Below, one piece after another: positions 55,511 to 64,000 of a stretch of 64,000 bases of DNA (its first letter is position 1; each line of letters starts with the position of its first letter). The stretch is taken from assembly GCA_021234155.1 (NCBI GenBank), contig JAJEKV010000028.1, forward strand, positions 10,122,134-10,186,133. Direction: 5' to 3'. This stretch comes from Isoetes taiwanensis. Its lineage: Eukaryota; Streptophyta; Lycopodiopsida; Isoetales; Isoetaceae. Under the pieces are notes generated by a model. It was not told the origin of the DNA. It did no database searches and saw only the letters and a list, made by a program, of their open reading frames with translations. The position numbers and the translations under genes are program-made.

Positions 55511-55913
55511 CACTCAGATGGAGATAGCAGGGCTGATATTGGTTCAGATTATCATGATGCAGAAGGATACATGGTGGAGATTGAAGGTGGAAACGAGTGG
55601 ATCCATGTGCTTCCAAATCATCTGCATCAAGGAGTTGAAGAATCAGACGAGGAGTATGAAGAATCATTACAAGGAGATATGGACGATGATAAATCTTCAC
55701 AAAGGAATGGTCTAGAGGTACACAATAGTAATAGAATCATTGTGCAAGATATTCAATTAGAATCGTTGTGCAAGATATTCAATTAAGAAAATGGCAGGAC
55801 TTTCCAATTTTTTTGGCACAAAGGTAGTCACAAGCAATGGACATGCATGATCCTCCAAAATCAGAAGTTATGATTGCAACAGTTGAAGGGGAAGCTTTTG
55901 CAGCCACAACCGG

Positions 55914-56130
55914 GAATGGATTCTAGACTGCAGGGCCACCTATATTATGACCTCACATCCCAGCTGGCTTCTCACATTAGATAAGGAATCTTCTCTCAAA
56001 CTTGTGAAAGGCATTGCATCTGGTCTTACTGTAGATGGGCAAGGCACACTAGAAATGGCATTTCTGGATCAACCTCGAACATTGTCTCAGGTACTTCTTG
56101 TTCATGGTTTGCAAAAGAATCTCCTGTCAT
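55914..56130 (+). pseudogene. Copia protease scrap
   Basis: The frame reads EWILDCRATYIMTSHPSWL, equivalent to the Copia protease site WILDSGATxHMT with Ser-Gly changed to Cys-Arg, then GLTVDGQGTLEMAFL and VLLVHGLQKNLLSLL, the usual segment before the pre-integrase domain. About 70 codons remain. The preceding 55.5-55.9 kb contains acidic low-quality frames that may be Gag relics. Confidence 0.6.
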
Positions 56131-56169
56131 TATTACGAACCAAAATTTTAGTACCAAAATTTCGATTTG

Positions 56170-57837
56170 TATTCACCTTAAACCATCAGAGTACACAGAA
56201 CAAGTACTGCCTCCCACGAGGCTATATACATGAAAGCCACGTATACAGATAACAAGGTGACAACACAAGATAACTACACACACGCATGCCCCGTCAGCTA
56301 TCAAACAGCCTGCACAAGCTTCCACATGTTAGTAACATGCACAAGAGTTATCTAGTAGTGTCAACATGAAGCAACGACTGACGACTGCAAGTACAAATAT
56401 ATGGATCCACCACACGCACCATAGCATCTGCCAAGCAGACACACCCCGCCATATCTAGACAGTACGTTGTCTAGAACCCCCGCGCTGGTGGATCCAAAGT
56501 TAGGGAGAAACTGCAGACATCTCCAGAACCTAAGTTACTAGACTGTTGGTTAGACCCAACACCATCCCATACCGGTGATAGATTTTGCCTCACTAGCACC
56601 TATGATTCTTTGCCAGATAAGCTACGCTTATCTATACGGATGTGATGCATAAAACTCCCTTGAAGAAGCACCCCCACACTTCATTATTCTCTGCAACTAC
56701 TCTTGTAGAGCTGGGTATCGTCATGATACTTAAACTAGGCTCTTGTGATACTGGACTGTTGATTCCCGCTTAACATCGTCCCATACCAATGCTAGGCGTT
56801 TGTCTCACCAGTGCACAAGGGTCTATTCATCTATGTGGCACAGAAGGGCTTATGGCTGTAAGAACAGACCTGCTATCAGAAAGCTGGCCAGCAGCCTTCC
56901 TAAGCAGCACCAAGCAGAAAAGAACAACCAGGTTCATGAGTGGCCAACCGGATTTATGAGTGAACAACCGGGAAGCTCATCCAACTACCCAGTATTCTGA
57001 TCAGAGAGCAGGTACGCCAGCTTATCACTTAGCTTCAGGTATTTCGGGTTGCCACAGTTACCCCAGTTAATTTAATGTTTCCCACCAAGAGCAGGAGACC
57101 CACATGAACGCCAAGTCTGATTATTGAATCGCCGTCCAGAAATCTACACAGACCTCCCAGCAATTCAGCCGATTGCCCGCCTCTGCAAATCCAGTCACTC
57201 CATCCTTTTTCTCTTTTCTTGAATCCGCCAAGTTCCCTTCTGCCGCCCCCCTTTCTTCTGTAACAGGCCGGCTTTCTCCTCCGCCCCTCTATTGGAAACT
57301 CCTGTCCACATGGCAGGGCCACGTGGCAGCATATCAGCAGCAGAGCAATCCGGCGGGAACAAAATCCGGTGGCCCAGGTCTCACACAGGCCAGCCCATCC
57401 ATGCTGCAAGAGGAGCCGTAGGTGGCATCCCCGATTTAAGGGGTGCTCACCTTTTTAGAACACAATGGTTTTTAAACCATTCATATACCTTTTAAACAAT
57501 GGCCATTTAAAACCATTGTCACATGTTGCTATAACAATATTATAACTTTAAGGGCTATTGGCCCCTAGATGGCCCAATGTCAATTTAACCATCCTAACCA
57601 TCCCGACCACAAGACCCCATGCCAACAAACAATGTCGCCACCACATTTATTATTGGCATGGACCCCGTTACACCCTAGCCGAAGATCTACTAAGGTGCAC
57701 CATTCACTTAGGCTAGAGAATAACATATGACCTCAACACGTCTATGGCCCAAATACCATAGAACATTCCATTATGCCAAATATTAATATGCATGCACAAT
57801 ATATAACAATGGTCTGTAAAATATTTTAGGCATAACA
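56170..57837 (-). mobile_element. Putative 3' LTR of the antisense chromodomain gypsy element
   Basis: The minus-strand polypurine tract CCCAGGGGGGGAA (57853-57841) is followed by TAATG/TGTTATGCCTAAAATATTTTACAG, which begins an LTR with TG at 57837. The region to about 56170 has no coding frame and ends near the Copia scrap. The far boundary and any duplication were not fixed, and the second LTR is missing because the element is truncated at its other end. Confidence 0.5.
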
Positions 57838-57863
57838 TTATTCCCCCCCTGGGATTCTTGTCC

Positions 57864-58160
57864 TCAAGAATCGGCTCCAGACCATTGAGCTATAACATCC
57901 GGGTATTGAGTCATGAAATGACGACTCTCCCACGTCGCCTTGGAGACAGGTCTATACTTCCATTTCACCAGAAATTCCATCTGGTCTCTTTGGCGGATCC
58001 GCACTATCCGAGAATTCAATATTCTTTCAGGGGTAGGAATTCTATCCAACTCCACCACGTGTTCCTGAGAAGGCACAACATTCGCAGCTTTCCCCAGAGC
58101 TGGTCGCAACTGGCTTACATAGAAAACTGGATGAATGTCCACATTCGGTGAAAGTTGCAA
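57864..58160 (-). CDS. Gypsy integrase C-terminus with chromodomain-like motif
   Basis: The frame has HPVFYVSQLRP, a normal ending of the integrase GPY/F module, then RILNSRIVRIRQRDQMEFLVKWKYRPVSKATWE, which fits a chromodomain (aromatic FLVKW and TWE positions). In related elements this module steers integration to heterochromatin marks. The stop is at 57864, close to the polypurine tract. One frame break separates it from the integrase core. Confidence 0.8.
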   Translation of the reverse strand: MQLSPNVDIHPVFYVSQLRPALGKAANVVPSQEHVVELDRIPTPERILNSRIVRIRQRDQMEFLVKWKYRPVSKATWESRHFMTQYPDVIAQWSGADS

Positions 58161-58958
58161 CTTGAAGGCATTTTCAAAATCTTGTAAGGACCACTGTATC
58201 TTGGGGAGAGCTTTGGTTTTTTTCCTGCAAGCAATGGCAATATTGCTTTTCTTTTCAGATTTGCGGGAAAGACCACACGAAGGTACACCATCTGACCTTC
58301 ATGCAGCTCGATCGGGGCTCTCGACAAATTGGCACGTGCCCTTGCTCGATCCTGGGCCTGTTTCATATGCAATTGACACAACCCAAGTGTCACATCCATG
58401 CCTTCAAGCATACTTATAGCAGCATCAGTTTTTAGCCCTTCAAAACCAAGCGATACAGGTTCTGTGGGATTCCTCCCAAACATAGCCACAAATGGGCTAG
58501 TTTTGATGCTTTGTTGGAACCCATTATTGTAAGCAAACTCTACAATTGGCAAATAGTCCTCCCATCTGGATTGCTGAGTGGCCACATAAGATCTCAGCAT
58601 ATTCTCCAGAATCTGATTCACTCTTTCAGTTTGCCCATCCGTTTCCGGATGATCTCCACTAGAGAACTGAAGAGTGCATTTTAATGCAGAGAACAATTCA
58701 CGCCAGAAATTCCCAGTGAATTTCACATCTCGATCGCTTACAATAGCTTTGGGTAACCCAAAAATAGGAAATACATATGCTGCATATAAGCCTTGGCCAC
58801 CCCAAGCCATCAGCATTCTTTGTCAGAGGTATAAAGCGTGCATACTTCGTCAACCTGTCCACAATCGGAGTATAGTGATGCACAGTACAAGGCAACTTCA
58901 CAATGAAATCCATAGAGATTTCGCTCCACCTCTCCTCTGGCACAGGCAGAGGTTGCAA
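58115..58958 (-). pseudogene. Gypsy integrase core, frame-broken
   Basis: Two frames: 58958-58698 with EERWSEISMDFIVKLP (first catalytic Asp) and DRLTKYARFIPL, and 58816-58115 with GLPKAIVSDRDVKFTGNFW (second Asp), HPETDGQTERVNQILENMLR (catalytic Glu) and FAYNNGFQQSIKTSPF. A frameshift near 58800 joins them. The D,D35E triad is present across the two frames. Confidence 0.85.
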
Positions 58959-59024
58959 TAGCCCTGGAGTCTTACCTCGACCCGCTTCAACCTGCTGACA
59001 AGTTTCACAAACTTTTACATATTC

Positions 59025-59774
59025 CTACACGTCTTCTTTCAAGCTAGGCCAGTAAAACATTCTTTTGAGCGATTCATATGTTTTCCATTCACCCCCATGC
59101 CCAGCATAAGGTGCATCATGAAATTCGTTCAATAATTTCTTTCTCAAAGTGTCCACAATAGGAACATAAATACGTCCCTTATAATACCAGAGTCCACTCT
59201 GGATATCCCAAGCATCAGGTAACTTGGATAGATGCTGCATACTCAAAATATAGGCATCCAACTCATATGTTTGTCGAATCTGTGACACCAAAGCAATTTC
59301 ACATTGAACCATTACATTTACTTCCCGAACCCTAGAAAGAGCATCAGCAACAGGATTCTTTTTCCCGGGAAGATGTTCAACATGAAAATGAAATTGAGAA
59401 AGAAAGTCCAACCATCTTGCTTGCCTTGGACTTACCTCGGCCTGGCTCTGTAGGAATTTCAAGGGTTTATGATCAGTATAGACCACAAACTCACACTTAT
59501 TGCGGAGATAATGTTTCCAAACTTTGAGCGCATGAACCATTGCCAGTAACTCCTGCTCATAGGTGGAATAGTTCTTCTCAGCAGCATTGAGTTGGCGACT
59601 TTCATATGCCACTACTCTATCATCCTGCATGAGAACAGCACCAATAGCATAACCACATGCATCCGTGTAAACCTCATAAGGTTTACTCATGTCTGGAATC
59701 AATAGAATAGGCGCCGAGGTTAGCAACCTCTTCAGCATATCCATTGCTTCTTGTTGTTCGCCGTCCATTGCCAA
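59025..59774 (-). CDS. Gypsy RNase H and integrase zinc region
   Basis: Contains [18 protein letters not shown] (RNase H first Asp, here TDACG), [19 protein letters not shown] (Glu), [12 protein letters not shown] (Asp) and [15 protein letters not shown], then the linker and the HHCC-type start of integrase ([20 protein letters not shown]). A stop at 59025 interrupts before the expected CxxC. It overlaps the RT frame by about 40 bases in another frame. Confidence 0.85.
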   Translation of the reverse strand: MAMDGEQQEAMDMLKRLLTSAPILLIPDMSKPYEVYTDACGYAIGAVLMQDDRVVAYESRQLNAAEKNYSTYEQELLAMVHALKVWKHYLRNKCEFVVYTDHKPLKFLQSQAEVSPRQARWLDFLSQFHFHVEHLPGKKNPVADALSRVREVNVMVQCEIALVSQIRQTYELDAYILSMQHLSKLPDAWDIQSGLWYYKGRIYVPIVDTLRKKLLNEFHDAPYAGHGGEWKTYESLKRMFYWPSLKEDV

Positions 59775-60541
59775 TGGACATTAGTTTTCAACAACATAGT
59801 CAAAGCAACTGCAATCTTGGCAAATTTCCAGACAAATCTGCGATAATAACTGGCCAATCCCAAGAAGCTACGCAACTCAGATACATTTTTTGGCATAGGC
59901 CAAGACTGAATTGCCTCCGTCTTCTTGGGATCTACAGCTACACCTTCAGCAGATACAATGTGGCCCAAATATTCCACCCGTGCTTTCAAAAATTTGCACT
60001 TTGACATCTTTGCATACAACTTATGCTGTCTGAGCAAAGTTAACACGGAATGCAAATGATTCAAATGCTCCTCCAAGGTTTTGCTATACACCAGGATATC
60101 ATCTAAAAATACTTCAATAAAAGTATCAAGACATCCTGCAAAAACCTCATTCATCATTTTGGAAAAAGTAGCAGGAGCATTCGTTAGTCCAAAAGGCATC
60201 ACCAAAAACTCAAAATGACCAAAGGTGGTCCTGAAGGCAGTCTTATGTACATCCGACTCCTTCACCCTTATTTGATGATAACCACTGCACAAATCCAACT
60301 TAGAAAAATACCTAGCTCCTGTTAATCTATCCATAATCTCGCCAATTCTAGGCAAGGGGTACCTATTCTTGATCATGATCTTATTCAAGGCACGATAATC
60401 AATGCACATCCGCATTGATCCGTCCTTTTTCTTGACTAGAATGATAGGAGCACCATATGGGGATTTGCTAGGTCTCACAAACCCTTTGGCTAACAGCTCA
60501 TGAACCTGCTTCTTTACCTCCTCTTGTTCCAATCTGGACAA
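59732..60541 (-). CDS. Gypsy reverse transcriptase
   Basis: A nearly complete RT domain: [49 protein letters not shown] (first catalytic Asp), [18 protein letters not shown], and the active-site box [10 protein letters not shown] (F-LDD in place of Y-DD, normal for this clade). [21 protein letters not shown] and [17 protein letters not shown] mark its end. No internal stop within 269 codons. Confidence 0.9.
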   Translation of the reverse strand: MSRLEQEEVKKQVHELLAKGFVRPSKSPYGAPIILVKKKDGSMRMCIDYRALNKIMIKNRYPLPRIGEIMDRLTGARYFSKLDLCSGYHQIRVKESDVHKTAFRTTFGHFEFLVMPFGLTNAPATFSKMMNEVFAGCLDTFIEVFLDDILVYSKTLEEHLNHLHSVLTLLRQHKLYAKMSKCKFLKARVEYLGHIVSAEGVAVDPKKTEAIQSWPMPKNVSELRSFLGLASYYRRFVWKFAKIAVALTMLLKTNVHWQWTANNKKQWIC

Positions 60542-61023
60542 TCTACGGGCTACGAAACACAGGTTTGGATCCAGGCCCTAAATCAATCTTATATTCAATC
60601 TCTCTACTAGGTGGAAGACCTTCAGGCAGTTCCTCAGGGAACACATCCCGAAATTCATACAACTAATCCTGCAACTCTCTCTGGCCTTTTGAATTCTCTA
60701 TGACCTTACTATCAGCATTAATATGACAGCACTCAACAGTAGGATAACATTCATCAATAAACAGAAGAAAACATTGATTGGAAGATTTACGTACCAGTTT
60801 CTTGACCTGAAGCGACGACACAATCTTGGAAGCTCCCGTCAAAGGACTCTTTTGCAGATAGATCTCGTGTCCTATCTCCAGCAATTGCAAGCCAAGCAAG
60901 ACTCCATCGATGGCCAGCTCCCATCATACGAAATCTTTTTATAAGGTTCAGGAGTGCAGGGCAACTTTTGAGCATTTTGGGGCTCCAGTGGTGCAGATTA
61001 GCCATGAAGATCATTGACGACAC

Positions 61024-61899
61024 GTGGAGCAGTTGGTTGTGTGTTCCGTGGTTTGCCACTTCACTGGTCCTTTCTTGGATCTGAAGCGCGTGGGATCTTG
61101 GCTGTCTGGGCACCTTCATAAGCTAGGGCTTTCTGCTTATCAATCTATCAAGCTTGTGGAAAAAGATCAACGTTACTTTCTTCTGATGTTTGAATCTCCT
61201 GAGTTGGCTGCTCAACTCATAGAACGAGGTGTTGATCCTCTTTGGAAGCACTTCTTGCTCTATCAGCAGTATATTCTTGGATCCTTTCCAGCTAAGCCAG
61301 ATGCCTTATGTGCCCCCGTCTGGGTTGCTATTGAAGATTTTCCTTCGGAGCTACAGGACTCCAAGTTCATTTCCGCCATTGCTAATGAGATTGAGATTGG
61401 ACTCCATTTGCAACACTCCATAACCAATGGCATCACCAAGATTTGTGTTGTAAGGCCTATTCATCGTGATTTGCCTCAAACAATTGTTGTCCAGAGCAGG
61501 CCCATGTTCTTTCCATTTAAGTTGTCCTTGTTGAATGATCCTGAGCTAGCTCTCATGTTTCTTGAAGTCCCTCTTTTCAGGGTTCACCAACAGGGTCCTC
61601 CATCTGCTCCTCTGGCACTCCATGCTCCTAGATCAGATCCCACCTCAATGGATATCTCTCACATCCCTGTGCTTGTGACTGCTCCCCCTGCTCTTCCAGT
61701 TGCAGCTCCCCCACCTCAATCTCTGGATCACCAAATGTTGAGATTGGCTGAAATTCAGAGATTGCAAGAGCAAATTGAAGAGGCTCGTGGACAGTATATG
61801 GACATTGATCGGCGTGGCATCCACCCACCACCAAAACATCCACCGACTCTTCGTCAACCACGAAAATCAGCTAAGGGATCTAATTCCTCTGTATCCTAG
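61024..61899 (+). CDS. LINE ORF1 (DUF4283-like Gag protein), N-terminally truncated
   Basis: One open frame of 291 codons. It has FTGPFLDLKRVGSWLSGHLHKLGL, YQSIKLVEKDQRYFLLMFESPELAAQL, PVWVAIEDFPSEL, and ISAIANEIEIGLHLQHSITNG: the DUF4283-like RNA-binding fold of plant L1 ORF1. A Pro/Ala-rich tail with a short coiled coil (AEIQRLQEQIEEARGQ) and a basic C-terminus (RQPRKSAKGS) follow. No zinc knuckle is seen. The first codon is not a real start; the element is truncated. Confidence 0.75.
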   Translation: MEQLVVCSVVCHFTGPFLDLKRVGSWLSGHLHKLGLSAYQSIKLVEKDQRYFLLMFESPELAAQLIERGVDPLWKHFLLYQQYILGSFPAKPDALCAPVWVAIEDFPSELQDSKFISAIANEIEIGLHLQHSITNGITKICVVRPIHRDLPQTIVVQSRPMFFPFKLSLLNDPELALMFLEVPLFRVHQQGPPSAPLALHAPRSDPTSMDISHIPVLVTAPPALPVAAPPPQSLDHQMLRLAEIQRLQEQIEEARGQYMDIDRRGIHPPPKHPPTLRQPRKSAKGSNSSVS

Positions 61900-62080
61900 C
61901 CCTCAGTTCCTGCTTCATGTAGCATTGCTCCTCCCATTGCATCTCACTGTGGTCGCTTTGATCACTTCAGTGGGTTGATTTGGTTGATAAGGTTATTGCC
62001 ATGCCAGATGCCCAGGAAACATCCTCAAAGTCCCTTGAGACACCAGCGGTCTCATCTGAATTGGCCCCATCACAAGGTCA

Positions 62081-63789
62081 ATGCGGTTAGTTTCATGGAA
62101 TGTTCAGGGGGTAGCCTCCTCTCCCCTCAAGCGGAGTCGCATTTCTCTCTACTTATCGAGATTGGATGCCCAGTTTGTATGTCTTCAAGAGCACAAGTGT
62201 CATAAGGGAGACGTATCAAAGCTTATAAACATGATTGATCGAAGGTTTAATGTTCTTATCGCAGTAGTTGATTCTGCCAGTGCTGGGGTGGTGATAACAT
62301 GGCTTCCTTCCTTGTCAGTCATCTTCACTCAGGCTGATCATTTTGATCATTAAGCCTTAATTGGATGGCAGGAACAAGGGGTTAAATATAGTCTAATTAA
62401 TGTTTTTGCCCACAACAGGCCCCATCAGAGAGCTTCACTGTGGGCCTCCTTGCGAGGGAAGATGCTCAGCTTGGGCTGCCACATTTTATGGCTTCTCGTT
62501 GGGGATCTTAATATGGTGGAAATGGAGTCTGATCAGTTGGGGGCTACCTCTACAGTATGTCTGGTTTTGAACGCCAGGAGTGGCTCCGTCTACTCCATGA
62601 CTGCAACCTCTTGGAGATTGATGGTGAAGGTGCCTTTACTTGGTGCAATGGTCACGTTAGTGTGGGGGTCACGCAAGCTCTCGGTTGGATAGAGCTTACT
62701 GGAACGCAGATGCAGTTGTGGCACTTCCAGGTCTTTTTTGGTTCTGTCTCAAAGACAACTCAGTTTCAGACCACCATCCGCAATTCATTTCAGACGAGTC
62801 CCTGCAGCAGTGACAGCCTAGACGGACGTGTTTTCGCTTGAATGTAAAGTTCTTAAAGGATGCTGACTTTTAAGAAGGCTACAAGAACACTTGGACAACT
62901 GTCTTCAGCCGACGTCGAGGCATGACTGGCATAGTGGATGCAATTGCGGCAGTCAAAGGCTTTGCCAAATAGTGGGCCCAGAGTTTGTAGCAGTAGGTCG
63001 TGCGTTATTGGACACCTTGTATCAGGACCTACTCCATTCTCGACAGGGACGTCTTTCAAGTGTTTATGGTCATGACATTTTGGCACAAATCCAAGCATTG
63101 GAGGAGGAGCAAATTCAGCAAGCAAAGACGAAGACATGTTTGTAGTGATTTCGTGATGGAGACCATTGTACATGCTTCTTCTTTCGTGCGGTTAAGAGAC
63201 GTTGCATGACGTCAACCATGTCCTCATTGCTTTTGCCACATGGTTCGGTGCTAACAGAGCCTACTGGATTTTCCCCATCATCTCTCTATGAGCAACGCGA
63301 GTCAATAGAGGTGGCTATGACAGTTGATGATTTATGTTTGGCAGTCTTTGAACTGAAAAGAGGCAAGTGCCCAGGTTTGGATGGTTTGCCAATTGAGTTC
63401 TTCCAGGAGTATTGGGAATGGCTGGAGCCAGATGTGTATGATGCTTTCTGTGACTTTCGCCTGGCGGCCCATCACCTTATTGTCATCTGTATATAAGATC
63501 TTCGCCAAGGCTTTTGCAGAGCGGGTAAAGGACATCTTGGCAGACTTTATCTCAATAACCCAGTCAGGTTTTCTTCCAAATTAATGATGCATTCTGAACA
63601 ATGTTGCTGCTGCTTACGAGGGAATTTATTGGGCACGTAAGCAAAACCTTCTAGTTGTATACCTTAATCTTGATTTTGCAAAGGCTTATGACAGTGTCAG
63701 CTGCGAACTCATGCGTCGATGTATGCTAAGACTGGGATTTGGGGAACAATTTACATCAGATATTATGAAGCTGCATGTCTCTGCTCGGG
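62081..63789 (+). pseudogene. LINE ORF2 endonuclease and RT, frame-broken
   Basis: Fragments in order: MRLVSWNVQGVASSPLKRSR and AQFVCLQEHKCHKGD (endonuclease Asn and Glu motifs), LVGDLNMVE (GDFN-like), LLEIDGEGAFTWCNGH, KRGKCPGLDGLPIEFFQEYW, LLSSVYKIFAKAFAERVKD, SGFLPN, then NVAAAYEGIYWARK and LNLDFAKAYDSV (RT first catalytic Asp, about 63665-63700). Multiple stops and shifts. The active-site FADD lies beyond the interruption and is not in the window. Confidence 0.82.
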
Positions 63790-63872
63790 TGTTGCACTCT
63801 GTGCAACATTTGAGCAGAAGTCTTTTTAATCTAATATGTTGTGTGTTTTTGCAGGTAAGTCATTTTCTAGCA
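63790..63872 (+). mobile_element. Short LTR-like sequence with terminal hairpin
   Basis: Starts with TGTTGCACTCTGTGCAACA (8-bp stem, 3-base loop) and ends TTTCTAGCA; six bases later comes TGGTAGCAGAGCC (63878-63890), close to the tRNA-iMet primer site consensus. An 83-bp LTR would be very short, as in TRIM elements. The rest continues to the window end with further small palindromes (GGTGTGTTTATGAACACACC around 63935). The partner LTR is outside the window. Confidence 0.4.
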
Positions 63873-64000
63873 TTAATTGGTAGCAGAGCCACGAGTTTGC
63901 AAGAGGGCCTGGTGTGTTGGAACACCTCTTGGTGTGTTTATGAACACACCTTGGCCATGAAGGAGTTATCATGGTGCAGAATCTTAATAGCAGCCAAGAT

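Larger units (their letters stand above)
57864..60940 (-). mobile_element. Ty3/gypsy (chromodomain clade) pol, antisense, 5'-truncated
   Basis: Minus-strand order: protease-RT linker (60940-60541), RT (60541-59732), RNase H (59774-59025), integrase (58958-58115) and chromodomain-like end (58160-57864). RT-RH before integrase is diagnostic for Ty3/gypsy; the terminal chromodomain places it among chromoviral plant elements. Gag and protease are gone, replaced at about 60940 by a LINE. Only a few frame breaks exist, so it is younger than most of the surrounding debris. Confidence 0.9.
60945..63789 (+). mobile_element. L1-type LINE, 5'-truncated, interrupted at the right
   Basis: ORF1 occupies 61024-61899 and ORF2 endonuclease and RT the following 1.7 kb, all on the plus strand. 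It is truncated on the left against the gypsy remnant (about 60940) and is cut on the right at 63790 by an LTR-like sequence within the RT domain (after KLHVSARV). It is related to the LINE at 17.4-23.2 kb but clearly diverged. Confidence 0.82.

Overview
The window is eukaryotic nuclear DNA from a land plant with a large, repeat-choked genome. The support is GT-AG introns of 70-300 bp, plant-type RING-H2 genes, a peroxisomal DHNA-CoA thioesterase gene, and layers of Copia, Ty3/gypsy, L1-type, Helitron and MULE-like elements with old frameshifts and nesting. The plain-plant gene content together with a Helentron-like helicase-endonuclease and a ParB/DNA-methyltransferase gene makes a non-seed lineage (fern or lycophyte) my best guess, but the sequence does not prove the species.

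Layout. 0-4.8 kb: a divergent pair, a proline-rich ORF on the minus strand (runs off the left edge) and, on the plus strand, a multi-exon gene with a PKKRKV-type nuclear signal, a ParB-like domain and a beta-order DNA amino-methyltransferase domain. The space between them and at least two of the gene's introns carry at least 14 copies of the palindrome TATTCNNGAATA, eight of the sites (two decayed) in a 41-45 bp period array. 5-6.4 kb: antisense LINE RT remnant. 6.6-11.0 kb: a decayed DDE-like transposase gene (minus) convergent with two unknown ORFs. 11.9-15.2 kb: a broken Copia element. 16-23.2 kb: two L1-type LINEs in series, each ending in poly(A). 23.2-25.4 kb: antisense Copia gag/protease with a 662-bp MULE-like insertion exactly in its primer-binding site. 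26.66-31.68 kb: a Helitron with complete-looking ends and a captured exon resembling splicing factor SF3B2. 32.0-33.0 kb: an intact three-exon DHNA-CoA thioesterase gene. 34.0-38.4 kb: a 1.34-kb direct repeat pair flanking a RING-H2 gene. 38.7-41.6 kb: a RING/coiled-coil gene with an in-frame stop, then an L1-like 3' end. 41.9-42.3 kb: an FCP1-like HAD fragment. 43.8-45.2 kb: a Helentron-like Pif1 helicase plus endonuclease remnant. 47.1-48.0 kb: four clean exons of an unknown minus-strand gene. 48.8-55.5 kb: the second RING-H2 copy followed by two gypsy gag copies in inverted orientation, one split by a 1.6-kb solo LTR with 5-bp target duplication. 55.9-60.9 kb: Copia scrap and an antisense chromodomain gypsy pol. 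61.0-63.8 kb: another L1-type LINE, cut by a short LTR-like element at the right edge.

Likely functional host genes are few: the thioesterase, one or both RING-H2 genes, and perhaps the unknown 47-48 kb gene. The most unusual locus is the ParB/methyltransferase gene with its palindromic sites: a DNA-binding ParB fold, a DNA-modifying domain and a dense set of candidate binding sites lie together, which suggests a self-contained targeted DNA-modification (or mobile/partition-derived) system. That functional link is inference; the domains and the repeats are visible in the sequence.
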